Part shown: positions 7,280-16,092 of the stretch, piece after piece | How the letters are laid out: every line of letters starts with the position of its first letter | Numbering within the stretch: the first letter of the stretch is position 1 | DNA from: an uncultured Asticcacaulis sp. | Lineage (GTDB): Bacteria; Pseudomonadota; Alphaproteobacteria; Caulobacterales; Caulobacteraceae | Assembly: GCA_936940865.1 (NCBI GenBank) | Contig: CAKZJB010000221.1 | Span: 1 to 44,945, forward strand | Direction: 5' to 3' | Length of the DNA stretch: 44,945 bases | Notes under the pieces: model-generated | The model's database searches: none | Seen by the model: the letters and a program-made list of their open reading frames with translations, nothing else | Told to the model about the DNA's origin: nothing | Translations under genes and position numbers: made by a program

Positions 7280-8314
7280 ATGCCCGGTCCGCGCGCCACG
7301 ACACCCAACCATACGGTTCCGCTGATCTGGTATGCCCGATGCCCGACACTGACGGCGACCGGGCTTGTGGCCAATCGTGGCGTCTTCCAGCGGGAATTCC
7401 TGCGTGAAAACGTCAATCTGGTGTCGGTGCGCGAAACCAATACGCCGTCGGTTCGCCAGGGCCATCTCGATCATACCCTGCCCAACCTGGTGCGAGAGGC
7501 CGATGCCGCCACCGCCCTTTGGGCCTATGGTCAGAATGCGCGGTCGCGGCTTCTGGCCATCGGAAAGACCTGGCATGCGGTAACGATAGTTGCGCGGCCG
7601 CGCGGTCATGTTGCGGGCTTGCGCGACCTGATCGGCCGTCGCCTGTCGCTGCCCAGGGAGGCCGGCACCTTCTCGCCGGCTTCAGCGCGGGCTTTACGGG
7701 CGTGGGAAACCGTGCTGTCCGCGGCCCACGTGCCGCTGCAGGACATCGAATTCGCGCCCGTGGTCGCCGACCATCCGTCGGTGCCCTTCGGCGACATTGC
7801 GCGCCGCGAGGTCGAGGCGCTGTTGAGCGGTCATACGGACGTGGCGGTTTTGTTCGGCGCCAAGGGGCTGGAACTGGCGCGGTCGGCGCATCTGCATGTG
7901 GTGCGCCGCTTCGAGGCGCGCGAAATCCAGGCGTCGCCGCAATTGTCCGGCCTTGTGGAATTGCGGGCGCTGACGGTCGATCATCCCCTGCTCGACGGCA
8001 GTCCGGAGGTCGTGACGCGCATCACGGGCAACCTGCTGAAGGCGGCGCCCTGGGCCTCCGCCTTCCCGAAGGAGGCCCTGCGCCAGGTGGCGGTCGAGGG
8101 CAAGGTCGAGGAAGCCGACGCGGCGGACGCTTACGGCGGCCTGATCGCGGAAGGCGCCCGCCTCGGGCTGGAGCCCGAACGGCGGGACGAGATCGCGGCC
8201 CTGTCGCAGTGGCTGAAGACGCGGCACCTGGTGCCTGACGATATCGACCTCGGGGCGTGGGAGCGCCCCGAAGTCCTCGAAGCCGCACGGCAAGGACTGA
8301 AGGCTGTGGCGTAA
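7280..8314 (+). CDS. DszB-like desulfinase / sulfonate-binding-fold protein
   Basis: This 344-residue protein resembles DszB (2'-hydroxybiphenyl-2-sulfinate desulfinase), an enzyme built on the SsuA/TauA periplasmic-binding fold. The start LIWYARCPTLTATGLVANRG aligns with the DszB segment around its catalytic Cys27; here the residue is Cys21. DszB also uses His60 and Arg70, ten residues apart; here His62 and Arg72 keep that spacing in GHLDHTLPNLVRE. The C-terminus LSQWLKTRHLVPDDIDLGAW matches the DszB end. No signal peptide is visible, so a cytoplasmic enzyme is more likely than a transporter subunit, and no ABC permease or ATPase lies nearby. GGAG precedes the start. Alignment was from memory; the substrate is unknown. 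Confidence 0.68.
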   Translation: MPGPRATTPNHTVPLIWYARCPTLTATGLVANRGVFQREFLRENVNLVSVRETNTPSVRQGHLDHTLPNLVREADAATALWAYGQNARSRLLAIGKTWHAVTIVARPRGHVAGLRDLIGRRLSLPREAGTFSPASARALRAWETVLSAAHVPLQDIEFAPVVADHPSVPFGDIARREVEALLSGHTDVAVLFGAKGLELARSAHLHVVRRFEAREIQASPQLSGLVELRALTVDHPLLDGSPEVVTRITGNLLKAAPWASAFPKEALRQVAVEGKVEEADAADAYGGLIAEGARLGLEPERRDEIAALSQWLKTRHLVPDDIDLGAWERPEVLEAARQGLKAVA

Positions 8315-8341
8315 GGGTGTTATGGGTGTTAATCACCGGTC

Positions 8342-9490
8342 ATGAACCCGATCTTCGCCGACCTGCCGACCAGCATCTTCGAGATCATGTCGCTCGAGGC
8401 CAGAACGCGCGGCGCCGTAAACCTTGGCCAGGGTTTTCCGGAGGCTGACGGTTTCCCCGAGGTGCGCGAGGCCGCGGCCCGCGCCTTCATGGAGCAGTCG
8501 AACCAGTACGCGCCCATGCGGGGCCTGCCCGTCCTGCGGCAGGCGGTCGCGGCCTTCTATAGCCGCACCCAGGGACTTTCGCTCGATCCCGACACCGAGG
8601 TCATGATCACTTCGGGCGCCACCGAGGCGATCGCGGCGGCCATCCTGTCGTTCATTACGCCCGGTGACGAGGTGGTGCTGTTCGAGCCCATGTACGACGC
8701 CTATCTGCCGCTGGTGCGGCGCGCCGGTGGCGTGCCCAGGGTCGTGCCGCTGAAGCCGCCGCACTGGACTTTCGACGGCGACGGTCTCGACGCCGTATTC
8801 AGCGACCGGACGCGATTGGTTCTCCTGACCACGCCCAACAATCCGACGACCCACGCCTTGACGCACGCCGAGCTCGATCTCCTGGCGCAATATTGCGAGC
8901 GCAGCGGCGCCGTGGTCATGAGCGACGAAGTGTGGGAACAGGTCGTTTTCGACCGGCCGCACCTTTCCGTGCTCCATGTGCCGGGTCTGAAGGAAAGGGC
9001 CGTCAAGATCGGTTCGGCCGGCAAGATCTTTTCGCTCACCGGCTGGAAGGTCGGCTTCGTCTGCGGGCCCAGGCCGCTGGTCGACCAGATGGCGCGGGCG
9101 CACCAGTTCATCACCTTCGCCACGCCACCGGCGCTGCAGCACGGCGTCGCGTTCGGCCTCGGCCTGCCGCAGGCCCGCTTCGATACGGCGCTGGTGGAAT
9201 TGCGGGCGCAGCGCGATCATCTTGCCGACGGGCTGGCCCAGGGCGGCTTCCGGGTCATGGCGGCCGAAGGAACCTATTTCCTCAATATCGACCTGGGGGA
9301 CGGCGTCGCCGATCCCGTTGCCTTCGCCTTCGATCTTTTGACGAAGCATGGCGTGGCCACCATTCCGCTCAAGGCCTTTTGCGAAAGTGGGCGCAACCTG
9401 CCGATCCTGCGCCTGTGCTTCGCCAAGTCGCCGGCCACGCTCGACCGTGGCATAGCCGGTCTAGTTTCGGCCCAGGAAAGCCTGCTGTAG
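8342..9490 (+). CDS. PLP-dependent aminotransferase, methionine/kynurenine type (YbdL-like)
   Basis: A 382-residue class I/II aminotransferase. NLGQGFPEADGFPEV, NQYAPMRGLPVLRQAV and TPNNPTT are typical of the KAT/YbdL group, which prefers methionine, glutamine or aromatic amino acids. The PLP lysine is Lys228 in SAGKIFSLTGWKVGF, and the Asp binding the pyridine nitrogen is in MSDEVWE. It starts 28 bases after the DszB-like gene on the same strand, so the two are probably co-transcribed, consistent with sulfur amino acid metabolism. No strong Shine-Dalgarno precedes the start. The last 30 bases overlap the convergent cupin gene. Fold and cofactor are certain; the exact substrate is inference. 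Confidence 0.87.
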   Translation: MNPIFADLPTSIFEIMSLEARTRGAVNLGQGFPEADGFPEVREAAARAFMEQSNQYAPMRGLPVLRQAVAAFYSRTQGLSLDPDTEVMITSGATEAIAAAILSFITPGDEVVLFEPMYDAYLPLVRRAGGVPRVVPLKPPHWTFDGDGLDAVFSDRTRLVLLTTPNNPTTHALTHAELDLLAQYCERSGAVVMSDEVWEQVVFDRPHLSVLHVPGLKERAVKIGSAGKIFSLTGWKVGFVCGPRPLVDQMARAHQFITFATPPALQHGVAFGLGLPQARFDTALVELRAQRDHLADGLAQGGFRVMAAEGTYFLNIDLGDGVADPVAFAFDLLTKHGVATIPLKAFCESGRNLPILRLCFAKSPATLDRGIAGLVSAQESLL

Positions 9491-10486
9491 CGAGCGGATC
9501 AGCCCGGCGCGGATCTCCCGCGTATGGCGGCCCAGCCCGCCCTGGTGCCGCGGCGGAATATGAGCCACCGGATCGCCGTCGGTCTGGAAGATGTAGAGAT
9601 CGAACATGGTCTTCCAGTAGTGGCGCTCCGCCGGCGGCAGGTCCTTGATGGCCAGGATGGCGTCGTTGAAGCACAGGGCCGGGTTTTCGAGCGGGTTGGC
9701 CGGTGTTCCCCACCAGTAGTTGATGAGAATGTTGAAGCGATCCAGCGATTGGACATGGTGCCACCAGTAGCGCGGGATGTAGAGTGCGTCGCCGGGCTCA
9801 AGCTCCGCGACCTGGGCCTGGGCGATGGCCTCGCGCAGTTTCGGATAGGTATCGAAATCCGGTTCCTCAAGGCTGGCCAGGCTGATCGGGCGACCGGACG
9901 GCGTGTGTTCGAAAGGCCCGATATAGAGGTTTTTCACCTGTTCGGGCGGGAAAAGCGTAAAGCGGCGGCGGCCGGCCACGACGCACGCGATGTTGTAGTC
10001 GTTGTCGTTATGGGTCTGGGCGCGGGTGGCGTTGCTGATCCAGATGCGCGGGCCGACCTGCGGCGGCAGCAGGGGATTGCGGTTTTCCGCGGCGAAACGC
10101 GGCAGGTACTGCGCGGTGGGTGTCGACTGGATGTAGACATAGGGTGGATTTTCGCGATCCATGACCGACAGGAGCTGGTCGATTCCTTCGGATATGGTCT
10201 TGTTGCGGTGGTTGAAGTTGAAGTCGGCCATGTCGGGACCGTAGGTGAAACGGCCCTGGACGGTATTCCGCGATTCGAGGACTGAGGTCGGTATGCCCCG
10301 GTCCATCGCCTTTATGTAGCTGGCTACGGCCACTTCGGAGGTGCGGCCGTGCGTTACGGCCGGCCAATCGGAAACCAGGCCCCTGAGCAGGACGGGGCGC
10401 GCCGCGGGCACGATTTCACGGGCAAACCGTTCCGGAGTGATGCCGCTTTCCGCGGGAACTGAAGCGATGTCGAACGCGTCCAGCAT
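9461..10486 (-). CDS. Cupin-like (JmjC-type, cupin_8) protein
   Basis: A 341-residue cupin_8 protein, related to JmjC and factor-inhibiting-HIF hydroxylases. The metal site is readable: His159 and Asp161 in TRAQTHNDNDYN, and a distal His at 243/244 in YIPRYWWHHVQSL. VVAGRRRFTLFPPEQ and ELEPGDALYIPRYWWH are family signatures. Such proteins are predicted Fe(II)/2-oxoglutarate oxygenases and are often found next to TonB-dependent receptors and tryptophan halogenase-like genes in Caulobacter and Xanthomonas relatives, as here. AGGAA lies 12 bases before the start. It is divergent from the large receptor gene and shares its 566-bp upstream region. Its 3' end overlaps the aminotransferase by 30 bases. 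Substrate unknown. Confidence 0.87.
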   Translation of the reverse strand: MLDAFDIASVPAESGITPERFAREIVPAARPVLLRGLVSDWPAVTHGRTSEVAVASYIKAMDRGIPTSVLESRNTVQGRFTYGPDMADFNFNHRNKTISEGIDQLLSVMDRENPPYVYIQSTPTAQYLPRFAAENRNPLLPPQVGPRIWISNATRAQTHNDNDYNIACVVAGRRRFTLFPPEQVKNLYIGPFEHTPSGRPISLASLEEPDFDTYPKLREAIAQAQVAELEPGDALYIPRYWWHHVQSLDRFNILINYWWGTPANPLENPALCFNDAILAIKDLPPAERHYWKTMFDLYIFQTDGDPVAHIPPRHQGGLGRHTREIRAGLIRSLQQAFLGRN

Positions 10487-10611
10487 CGGACTGAATTATT
10501 TCCTGTTTAGCAAGGGTGCCTGTTTGCGCCAGTTGGCGGCGCAAAGCCAGAAAAATTGCACGCGACTCAGCGACGCACGACCCCGGATAAGCGAATTTCG
10601 CGTGGCAATTT

Positions 10612-10625
10612 TGACAGCGTTGTCA
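10612..10625. promoter_or_regulatory. LacI-type operator candidate
   Basis: TGACAGCGTTGTCA is a 14-bp dyad with a central CG and only one asymmetric position per arm, the general form of LacI-family operators in Proteobacteria. It is about 125 bp upstream of the cupin start on the other strand. No LacI gene lies in the window, so the regulator would be encoded elsewhere. Confidence 0.45.
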
Positions 10626-10890
10626 TAAATTTTGTGCGGGTCACAAGATTGCGATCTCCGGCACAAAAGTGTGAGCGGTAACGGAATTTTGGCATTTTGA
10701 CGCCTTAGATGACGCCAAAGTGTGACATTCGTGCCATTATCGACGGCGTTTGTGCCTTTGCTGTCATAATACGCCTAGTGTTTCGGGCGTCATTCCGGTA
10801 ACAGAGAAAGATGAAATAATTAATCGGGAAGAAGCCGTCCTAATCACTCCTAAAAAAATTGCCGGCCGCGAACTGCGCCCAGCACGGGAA

Positions 10891-10906
10891 TTGACGCTTA
10901 TGTCAA
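10891..10906. promoter_or_regulatory. TTGAC-N6-GTCAA dyad upstream of the TonB receptor
   Basis: A perfect 5-bp inverted repeat with a 6-base spacer, about 150 bp before the receptor start. It resembles the 10612 site in its TGAC/GTCA ends but lacks the central CG. It could be a second regulator half or chance symmetry. Confidence 0.3.
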
Positions 10907-11052
10907 AGCCGGGTTGCGGGGGAGGGTCGATGCATGAAAAGGGGCGTGAGCGGACAGCGTACAAGGCTTCGGCCGGTCAATAACTTCGTAGGTATCAGCA
11001 GGTCTCACCGGATGGGCAAACGCTCACCGTAAGGAGAATAGGGAGAACATAC

Positions 11053-14000
11053 ATGAAGAATTCCGAAGGCAAGGCCCGGCTTGGGCTGCAGCTCCTGAAG
11101 GGCGGCGCATCGATGGTCGCGCTTACGGCTGTGGCTATGCTGGCCGCTCCGGTCCATGCGCAGGACACCAAGGCCGGCGACGACAAGTCGGCCAGCGATA
11201 AGGGTTCCGAAGTCGTGGTCGTCGGTGTCCGCCGTTCGCTGAAGTCGGCGCAGCAGATCAAGCGCGACGCCGACACCGTCGTCGATTCGATCACTGCAAA
11301 CGACATCGGCGCTTTCCCGGACAAGTCGGTCGCCGAAGCGCTGCAGCGCGTCGCCGGCGTCACCGTGTCGCGCTTCGCCGCCACCGGTGACACCGCTCAC
11401 TTCTCGGCCGAACCGTCGGGCGTTCTGGTCCGCGGCCTGTCGCAGGTCCGTTCGGAATTCAACGGCCGCGACACCTTCTCGGCCAACTCTTCGCGCGGCC
11501 TCTCGTGGGGCGACGTCTCGCCGGAACTGATGGCGCGCGTCGACACCTACAAGAACCAGACCGCGGAACTGATCGAAGGCGGCATCTCCGGCTCGATCGA
11601 TCTGCGTACCCGCCTGCCGTTCGATTCGAAGGGCCGCGTCCTGGCCGCCTCGGCCGATTTCGTCTACAACGACCTGTCGAAGGAAACGACGCCTTCGCTG
11701 TCGGCCATCTATTCGAACCGCTGGGATACGTCGATCGGTGAGTTCGGCGTGATGCTCAACGCCGCCTATTCGAACGTCAAGACGCGTTCGGAAGGCGCTC
11801 AGTACGGCCGCGTCGGCATTTTCGATGCGTCGGTGTTCGGTACGCCGGGCAAGGTCTACATCCCGACCAACGTCACCTTCCACGACAACCTGTACAACCG
11901 TACCCGCGACGGTATTTCGGCCGCGGCGCAGTGGCAGAACCACGACCACACCATGCAGGCCACCCTGCAGTATAACCGCTCGAAGTACGACAACAGCTGG
12001 GAAGAGCACTACCTGTCGGCTGGCGCCTTCGGCATGTGGCAGGTCGTTCCGTCGAACGTCTATACCGACAAGACGATCGTCGAGCCGCTGGCTGGTTCGT
12101 CGTTCACCTTCGATCAGTCGGGCGTCTTCCAGACCGGCATCATGACCTCCAAGCTGCTCGACAGCTCCGCCGGCGGTCCGTTCGGCAACAACGACCAGAA
12201 CCAGCCTTTCTTCTCGGGTTGCTATGACTGGGCTGGCAAGACCGACGCCCAGTGCCGCCAGCCCGCCCAGGTCGGCACCGGTTCGCGTTATGCGACCACC
12301 AAGGAAATGACGGAAGATACGTCGTTCAACCTGAAGTGGGATCCGACGGAAAAGCTGAAGCTGAACTTCGACGTCCAGTACGTCAACTCGACCGTCGACA
12401 ACTACGACATGACCGCCGACACGGCGACCTATGCCGAAACCTATTTCGACTATTCGGGCAAGTATCCGAAGCTGAACTTCGTGCAGCCGACGGCCGCCCA
12501 GAACTTCGCGGCTTCGGCGGGCTTCCTGACGAACCCGAACAACTACCACTATAATGACCTGATGGACCACGCTGAAACCAGCGCTGGCCACGAACTGGCG
12601 ACTCGTCTCGACGGCCAGTATTCGTTCGGTGGCGACGGCTGGCTGCAAAGCCTGAAGGTTGGCGTCAGGTATTCGGATCGCGAACAGACTATCCGCTGGT
12701 CGACATACAACTGGGCTGGCATTACCCAGCCCTGGAACAGCAGCCCGTCGATCGATGCCTGCTATTCGGTCAACGCGACCTACAGTTCGGGCGGCGTCAA
12801 CTGCTATCCGAAATATTATGAGACCGATAAGTTCGGTTCCGACCTCCTCGGTGGCGGCCTGCTGACCCAGTCGGCGGCCGACGGCAGCAACAAGACGGCG
12901 GCGAACCAGTTCGTGTTCACGTCGATCGATGCGCTCAAGGATCGCGTGAAGTTCCAGAACACGATGAGCGCGACGGCTCTCGGCTTCCCGGGTTGGACGC
13001 CGCTGTGCCTGCGCTCCGACAACGTGGCGGGCACCTGCTATCGCCAGGTCGAAGTCAGCAAGGTTTCGGAAAAAACCGATGCCGCCTATGCCATGCTGAA
13101 ATTCGGCGGCAAGGACAAGACGATCTTCGGTACGGGCATCAGCCTCGAAGGTAACGTTGGCATCCGCTGGGTCCAGACTGAAGACGCTACGACCGGTTTC
13201 GTGGTCTATCCGAACCAGACCTGGCTTAACAGCCTGAGCTGCGTCTCCGGCGGCCCGACTCCGACCGACCGTCAGCTTGGCTGTCTGATCGGCACCTCGG
13301 GTGCGACGAACCTCAACAACGCGGTTCTGTTCTCGACCAACACCGGCAAGTCGAACGTCGCCGACGTGACGCATATCAACTGGCTGCCGAGCCTGAACCT
13401 GAAGTTCAACCTGTCGGATCAATGGGTCCTGCGTCTGGCCGCGTCGCGCGCCATGTCGCGTCCGGACATGGGTTACCTGAAGAACTACGTGTCGATCAGC
13501 AACCCGAGCATCGACCTGACCTGCTCGACCAGCCCGGAACGCTGCGTGAAGGACTCGAGCGGCAAGAACGTCGACTACAAGCCACTGTTCACCGCATCCG
13601 CCGGCAACCCGTACATCAAGCCGACGACCGCCGATCAGATCGATATGTCGGTCGAAAACTACTTCGCCGCTGTCGGTTCGTTCAGCTTCGACCTGTTCTA
13701 CAAGAAGTTCTACGACTGGATCCAGTTCGGCAACTACACCGCCAACTTCACCAATAACGGTGTGACCGAAACGGTTCGTATCAACGGCCCGATGAACAAT
13801 GACGGCGCCACGATCAAGGGCTTCGAAGTCGCCTATCAGCGCTTCTTCGACTTCCTGCCGTCGCCGTGGAATGGTCTGGGTATCCAGGCGAACTACACCC
13901 ACCTGCACAACACGGGTATCACCAACGGCAACCTGTCGTCGGTGTCGGGTGACGGCGGCACCAACACCTCGTCGGGCGGTATCGCCCAGGCGACGACGGC

Positions 14001-14379
14001 CATCAACCCGCATGCCCTGGAAGGCCTGTCCGACAACGCCTACAACGTCGTTGGCATGTACGAAAAGGGCCCGTGGGCGCTGCGTCTGGCCTACAACTGG
14101 CGTGAAAAGTACCTCGTCACGGCCGCTGACTGCTGCGTCGGTCTGCCGGTCTGGCAAGGTTCGCAAGGCTTCCTCGACGGCTCGGTCCGCTATCGGATGA
14201 ACGACAACATCGAAGTCAGCCTGCAAGCCAACAACATCACGGGTACCGATACGGTCCTCTATGAACAAGTCGAAGGCGACATCCCGGGTGCGACCCCGAA
14301 TGCTCCGCGCAAGCTGGTTCCGAACGGCGCGTTCAAGAACGACCGTCGCGTTCAGGTCGGTATCCGCCTGAAGTACTAA
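11053..14379 (+). CDS. TonB-dependent outer-membrane receptor (halogenase cluster)
   Basis: An 1108-residue receptor. The signal peptide ends at about Ala36 (APVHA-Q). A TonB-box-like segment EVVVVGVRRSLKSAQ (about residues 53-67) precedes the plug domain (ITANDIGAFPDKSVAEALQRVAGV, VLVRGLSQVRSEFNGRD). A long beta-barrel follows and ends in the aromatic outer-membrane signature VQVGIRLKY. There is no N-terminal STN domain, so it is not a sigma-signalling transducer. Length and plug sequence fit the large Caulobacter/Xanthomonas carbohydrate or oligomer receptors (TIGR01782-like). GGAGAA lies before the start. The gene leads a run of three halogenase-like genes after a hairpin. The imported substrate is unknown. 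Confidence 0.93.
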   Translation: MKNSEGKARLGLQLLKGGASMVALTAVAMLAAPVHAQDTKAGDDKSASDKGSEVVVVGVRRSLKSAQQIKRDADTVVDSITANDIGAFPDKSVAEALQRVAGVTVSRFAATGDTAHFSAEPSGVLVRGLSQVRSEFNGRDTFSANSSRGLSWGDVSPELMARVDTYKNQTAELIEGGISGSIDLRTRLPFDSKGRVLAASADFVYNDLSKETTPSLSAIYSNRWDTSIGEFGVMLNAAYSNVKTRSEGAQYGRVGIFDASVFGTPGKVYIPTNVTFHDNLYNRTRDGISAAAQWQNHDHTMQATLQYNRSKYDNSWEEHYLSAGAFGMWQVVPSNVYTDKTIVEPLAGSSFTFDQSGVFQTGIMTSKLLDSSAGGPFGNNDQNQPFFSGCYDWAGKTDAQCRQPAQVGTGSRYATTKEMTEDTSFNLKWDPTEKLKLNFDVQYVNSTVDNYDMTADTATYAETYFDYSGKYPKLNFVQPTAAQNFAASAGFLTNPNNYHYNDLMDHAETSAGHELATRLDGQYSFGGDGWLQSLKVGVRYSDREQTIRWSTYNWAGITQPWNSSPSIDACYSVNATYSSGGVNCYPKYYETDKFGSDLLGGGLLTQSAADGSNKTAANQFVFTSIDALKDRVKFQNTMSATALGFPGWTPLCLRSDNVAGTCYRQVEVSKVSEKTDAAYAMLKFGGKDKTIFGTGISLEGNVGIRWVQTEDATTGFVVYPNQTWLNSLSCVSGGPTPTDRQLGCLIGTSGATNLNNAVLFSTNTGKSNVADVTHINWLPSLNLKFNLSDQWVLRLAASRAMSRPDMGYLKNYVSISNPSIDLTCSTSPERCVKDSSGKNVDYKPLFTASAGNPYIKPTTADQIDMSVENYFAAVGSFSFDLFYKKFYDWIQFGNYTANFTNNGVTETVRINGPMNNDGATIKGFEVAYQRFFDFLPSPWNGLGIQANYTHLHNTGITNGNLSSVSGDGGTNTSSGGIAQATTAINPHALEGLSDNAYNVVGMYEKGPWALRLAYNWREKYLVTAADCCVGLPVWQGSQGFLDGSVRYRMNDNIEVSLQANNITGTDTVLYEQVEGDIPGATPNAPRKLVPNGAFKNDRRVQVGIRLKY

Positions 14380-14404
14380 GACCGAACTTTTGTTCGAAAT
14401 GTTG

Positions 14405-14447
14405 CGGGCGTGTCATGGGAAACCGTGGCGCGCCCGTTACGTTATTT
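14405..14447 (+). terminator. GAAA-capped 14-bp hairpin after the receptor gene
   Basis: CGGGCGTGTCATGG pairs with CCGTGGCGCGCCCG through a GAAA tetraloop; three positions are G-U wobbles in RNA. It lies 25 bases after the stop and is followed only by a weak T-rich stretch (ttacgttattt). It may partly terminate or stabilise the receptor mRNA, lowering expression of the halogenase genes that follow. Confidence 0.6.
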
Positions 14448-14547
14448 AAAGGGCGCGGCAAATTGGCGGGGCGCGTATATTTGACTTGTAAATCTGCTGT
14501 TCGATTGCTCATTGTGCAGACAGGATACAAGGCGAAGGCAACAGGGA

Positions 14548-16092
14548 ATGAATGGTCCACTAAGAGTCGTGATTGTCGGCGGCGGGACGTCGGGGTGGAT
14601 GGCGGGGGCGGCCCTGGCCACAGTCCTGAAGTCCGGGCAGCCGGACGCCATTGCGAATGTCCGCCTGGTCGAATCGAGCGAAATCGGTACGGTCGGCGTC
14701 GGTGAAGCGACCTTGCCGCAGGTCAAGGACTTCAATGACTATCTCGGCATCAACGAAGCCGAGTTCATGCGCAGGACCAACGCGACCTTCAAGCTCGGCA
14801 TTGAATTCGTTGACTGGGGCAAGCGCGGCAACTCCTATATCCATCCGTTCGGCGCCTTCGGCTATCCGATCGGTGGCGTGGAGTTTCAGCACTACTGGGT
14901 ACGTGGGCGCAGGCTGGGCTTGACCTCGCCGCTCGAAGCCTATTCCTACGCCGTCGTCGCGTCGCGAAGGCACCGCTTCGATTTCCCGTCCGAAGACCTG
15001 ACCTCGATCCGGTCCACCTATTCCTATGCCTATCACTTTGACGCCGGCCTCTACGCCGCGTATCTGCGCGAATTTGCCGAAGCCCGGGGTTTGAAGCGCA
15101 CCGAAGGCAAGGTCGTCGACGTCCGCCAGAACGCTGACAGTGGCGATATCGCGGCCATTGTCCTGGAATCGGGCGAAGTCATCGAAGGCGACCTCTTCAT
15201 CGATTGCTCGGGTTTTCGCGCCCTGCTGATCGGCCAGACCCTCAAGGTCGGCTGGGAAGACTGGACACCGTGGCTGCCGTGCGACCGCGCCGTCGCCGTG
15301 CCGTGCGAATCCGTGGCCGACATCACCCCCTATACCCGCGCCACGGCGCTCGAAGCCGGGTGGCAATGGCGCATCGCGCTTCAGCACCGCATCGGCAACG
15401 GCTATGTCTATTCCAGCCGTTTCATCGACGACGATGCCGCGGCGGCGCGCGTTCTGGGAAATCTCGATGGCCGGCCGCTGGCCGACCCGCGCGTACTGAA
15501 ATTCAGTGCCGGGCGCCGGACCCATTCCTGGACCAACAACTGCGTGGCCGTAGGCCTGGCCAGCGGCTTCCTCGAACCGCTCGAATCGACCAGCATCTAT
15601 CTGGCCCAGATCGCCGTCACCAACCTTCTGCAGATGCTTCCCGCCCGGGCGATCGATCCCGCCCTGCGCGACGAATTCAACCGACTTGTCGACAACGAAT
15701 ATGACCGCGTCCGCGACTTCCTGGTCCTGCATTATCATGCCAACAGCCGCGACGACTCAGAACTGTGGCGCTATGCCCGCAACATGCCGATTCCCGACAG
15801 CCTGGCTTTCAAGATCGAACAGTTTCGCCATCGCGGTCATATCACGCAGTACAAGGATGGACTGTTCTCGCCGGCCAGTTGGCTGGCCGTCTTCAATGGC
15901 CAGGATATCAATCCCGAGGGCTACGACCGCCTCGCCGACAATCTGTCGGACGACATGGTCCGCGAAAAGCTCGACGAACTGGAAAGCCGCATCCGGGTCA
16001 ATGTCGAGGCCATGCCCGATCATACCCAGTTCATCCGGGATTATTGCGCATCCCGGGAGAATCCCGCGGCAACCCGGGAGACGGTCGGATGA
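14548..16092 (+). CDS. Flavin-dependent tryptophan-halogenase family protein 1
   Basis: A 514-residue halogenase-family protein. The FAD-binding loop is VIVGGGTSGWMAG at the N-terminus and GVGEATLPQV follows. The catalytic lysine (Lys79 of PrnA) is Lys82 in ATFKLGIEFVDW, and the catalytic glutamate is Glu346 in FLEPLESTSIYL. The diagnostic W-x-W-x-I-P motif reads GWQWRIAL, so the proline is Ala. The start at 14548 is chosen over an ATG at 14512 because the FAD motif then begins at residue 7, and GGGA precedes it. It follows the receptor gene and overlaps the next halogenase-like gene by 4 bases (ATGA). Receptor-linked family members from Xanthomonas brominate indole-like compounds in vitro; the natural substrate is unknown. 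Confidence 0.9.
   Translation: MNGPLRVVIVGGGTSGWMAGAALATVLKSGQPDAIANVRLVESSEIGTVGVGEATLPQVKDFNDYLGINEAEFMRRTNATFKLGIEFVDWGKRGNSYIHPFGAFGYPIGGVEFQHYWVRGRRLGLTSPLEAYSYAVVASRRHRFDFPSEDLTSIRSTYSYAYHFDAGLYAAYLREFAEARGLKRTEGKVVDVRQNADSGDIAAIVLESGEVIEGDLFIDCSGFRALLIGQTLKVGWEDWTPWLPCDRAVAVPCESVADITPYTRATALEAGWQWRIALQHRIGNGYVYSSRFIDDDAAAARVLGNLDGRPLADPRVLKFSAGRRTHSWTNNCVAVGLASGFLEPLESTSIYLAQIAVTNLLQMLPARAIDPALRDEFNRLVDNEYDRVRDFLVLHYHANSRDDSELWRYARNMPIPDSLAFKIEQFRHRGHITQYKDGLFSPASWLAVFNGQDINPEGYDRLADNLSDDMVREKLDELESRIRVNVEAMPDHTQFIRDYCASRENPAATRETVG

Larger units (their letters stand above)
10487..11052. promoter_or_regulatory. 566-bp divergent regulatory region of the halogenase cluster
   Basis: This long, relatively AT-rich gap separates the divergent cupin and TonB-receptor genes and must hold both promoters. 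It contains two TGAC/GTCA dyads (10612-10625 and 10891-10906) and repeated TGTCATAA words at about 10621 and 10762. The 77-codon frame inside it shows no recognisable protein features and is probably not coding. Confidence 0.5.

Noticed and set aside
10750-10983. 77-codon frame upstream of the TonB receptor
   Set aside because: No ribosome-binding site, no recognisable protein features, and it lies in the regulatory gap with operator-like dyads.
11005-14268. Very long minus-strand frame (1087 codons) opposite the TonB receptor
   Set aside because: It is antisense to a clear receptor gene and has biased composition typical of shadow frames in GC-rich DNA; the same applies to 37114-40026 and 40062-42458.
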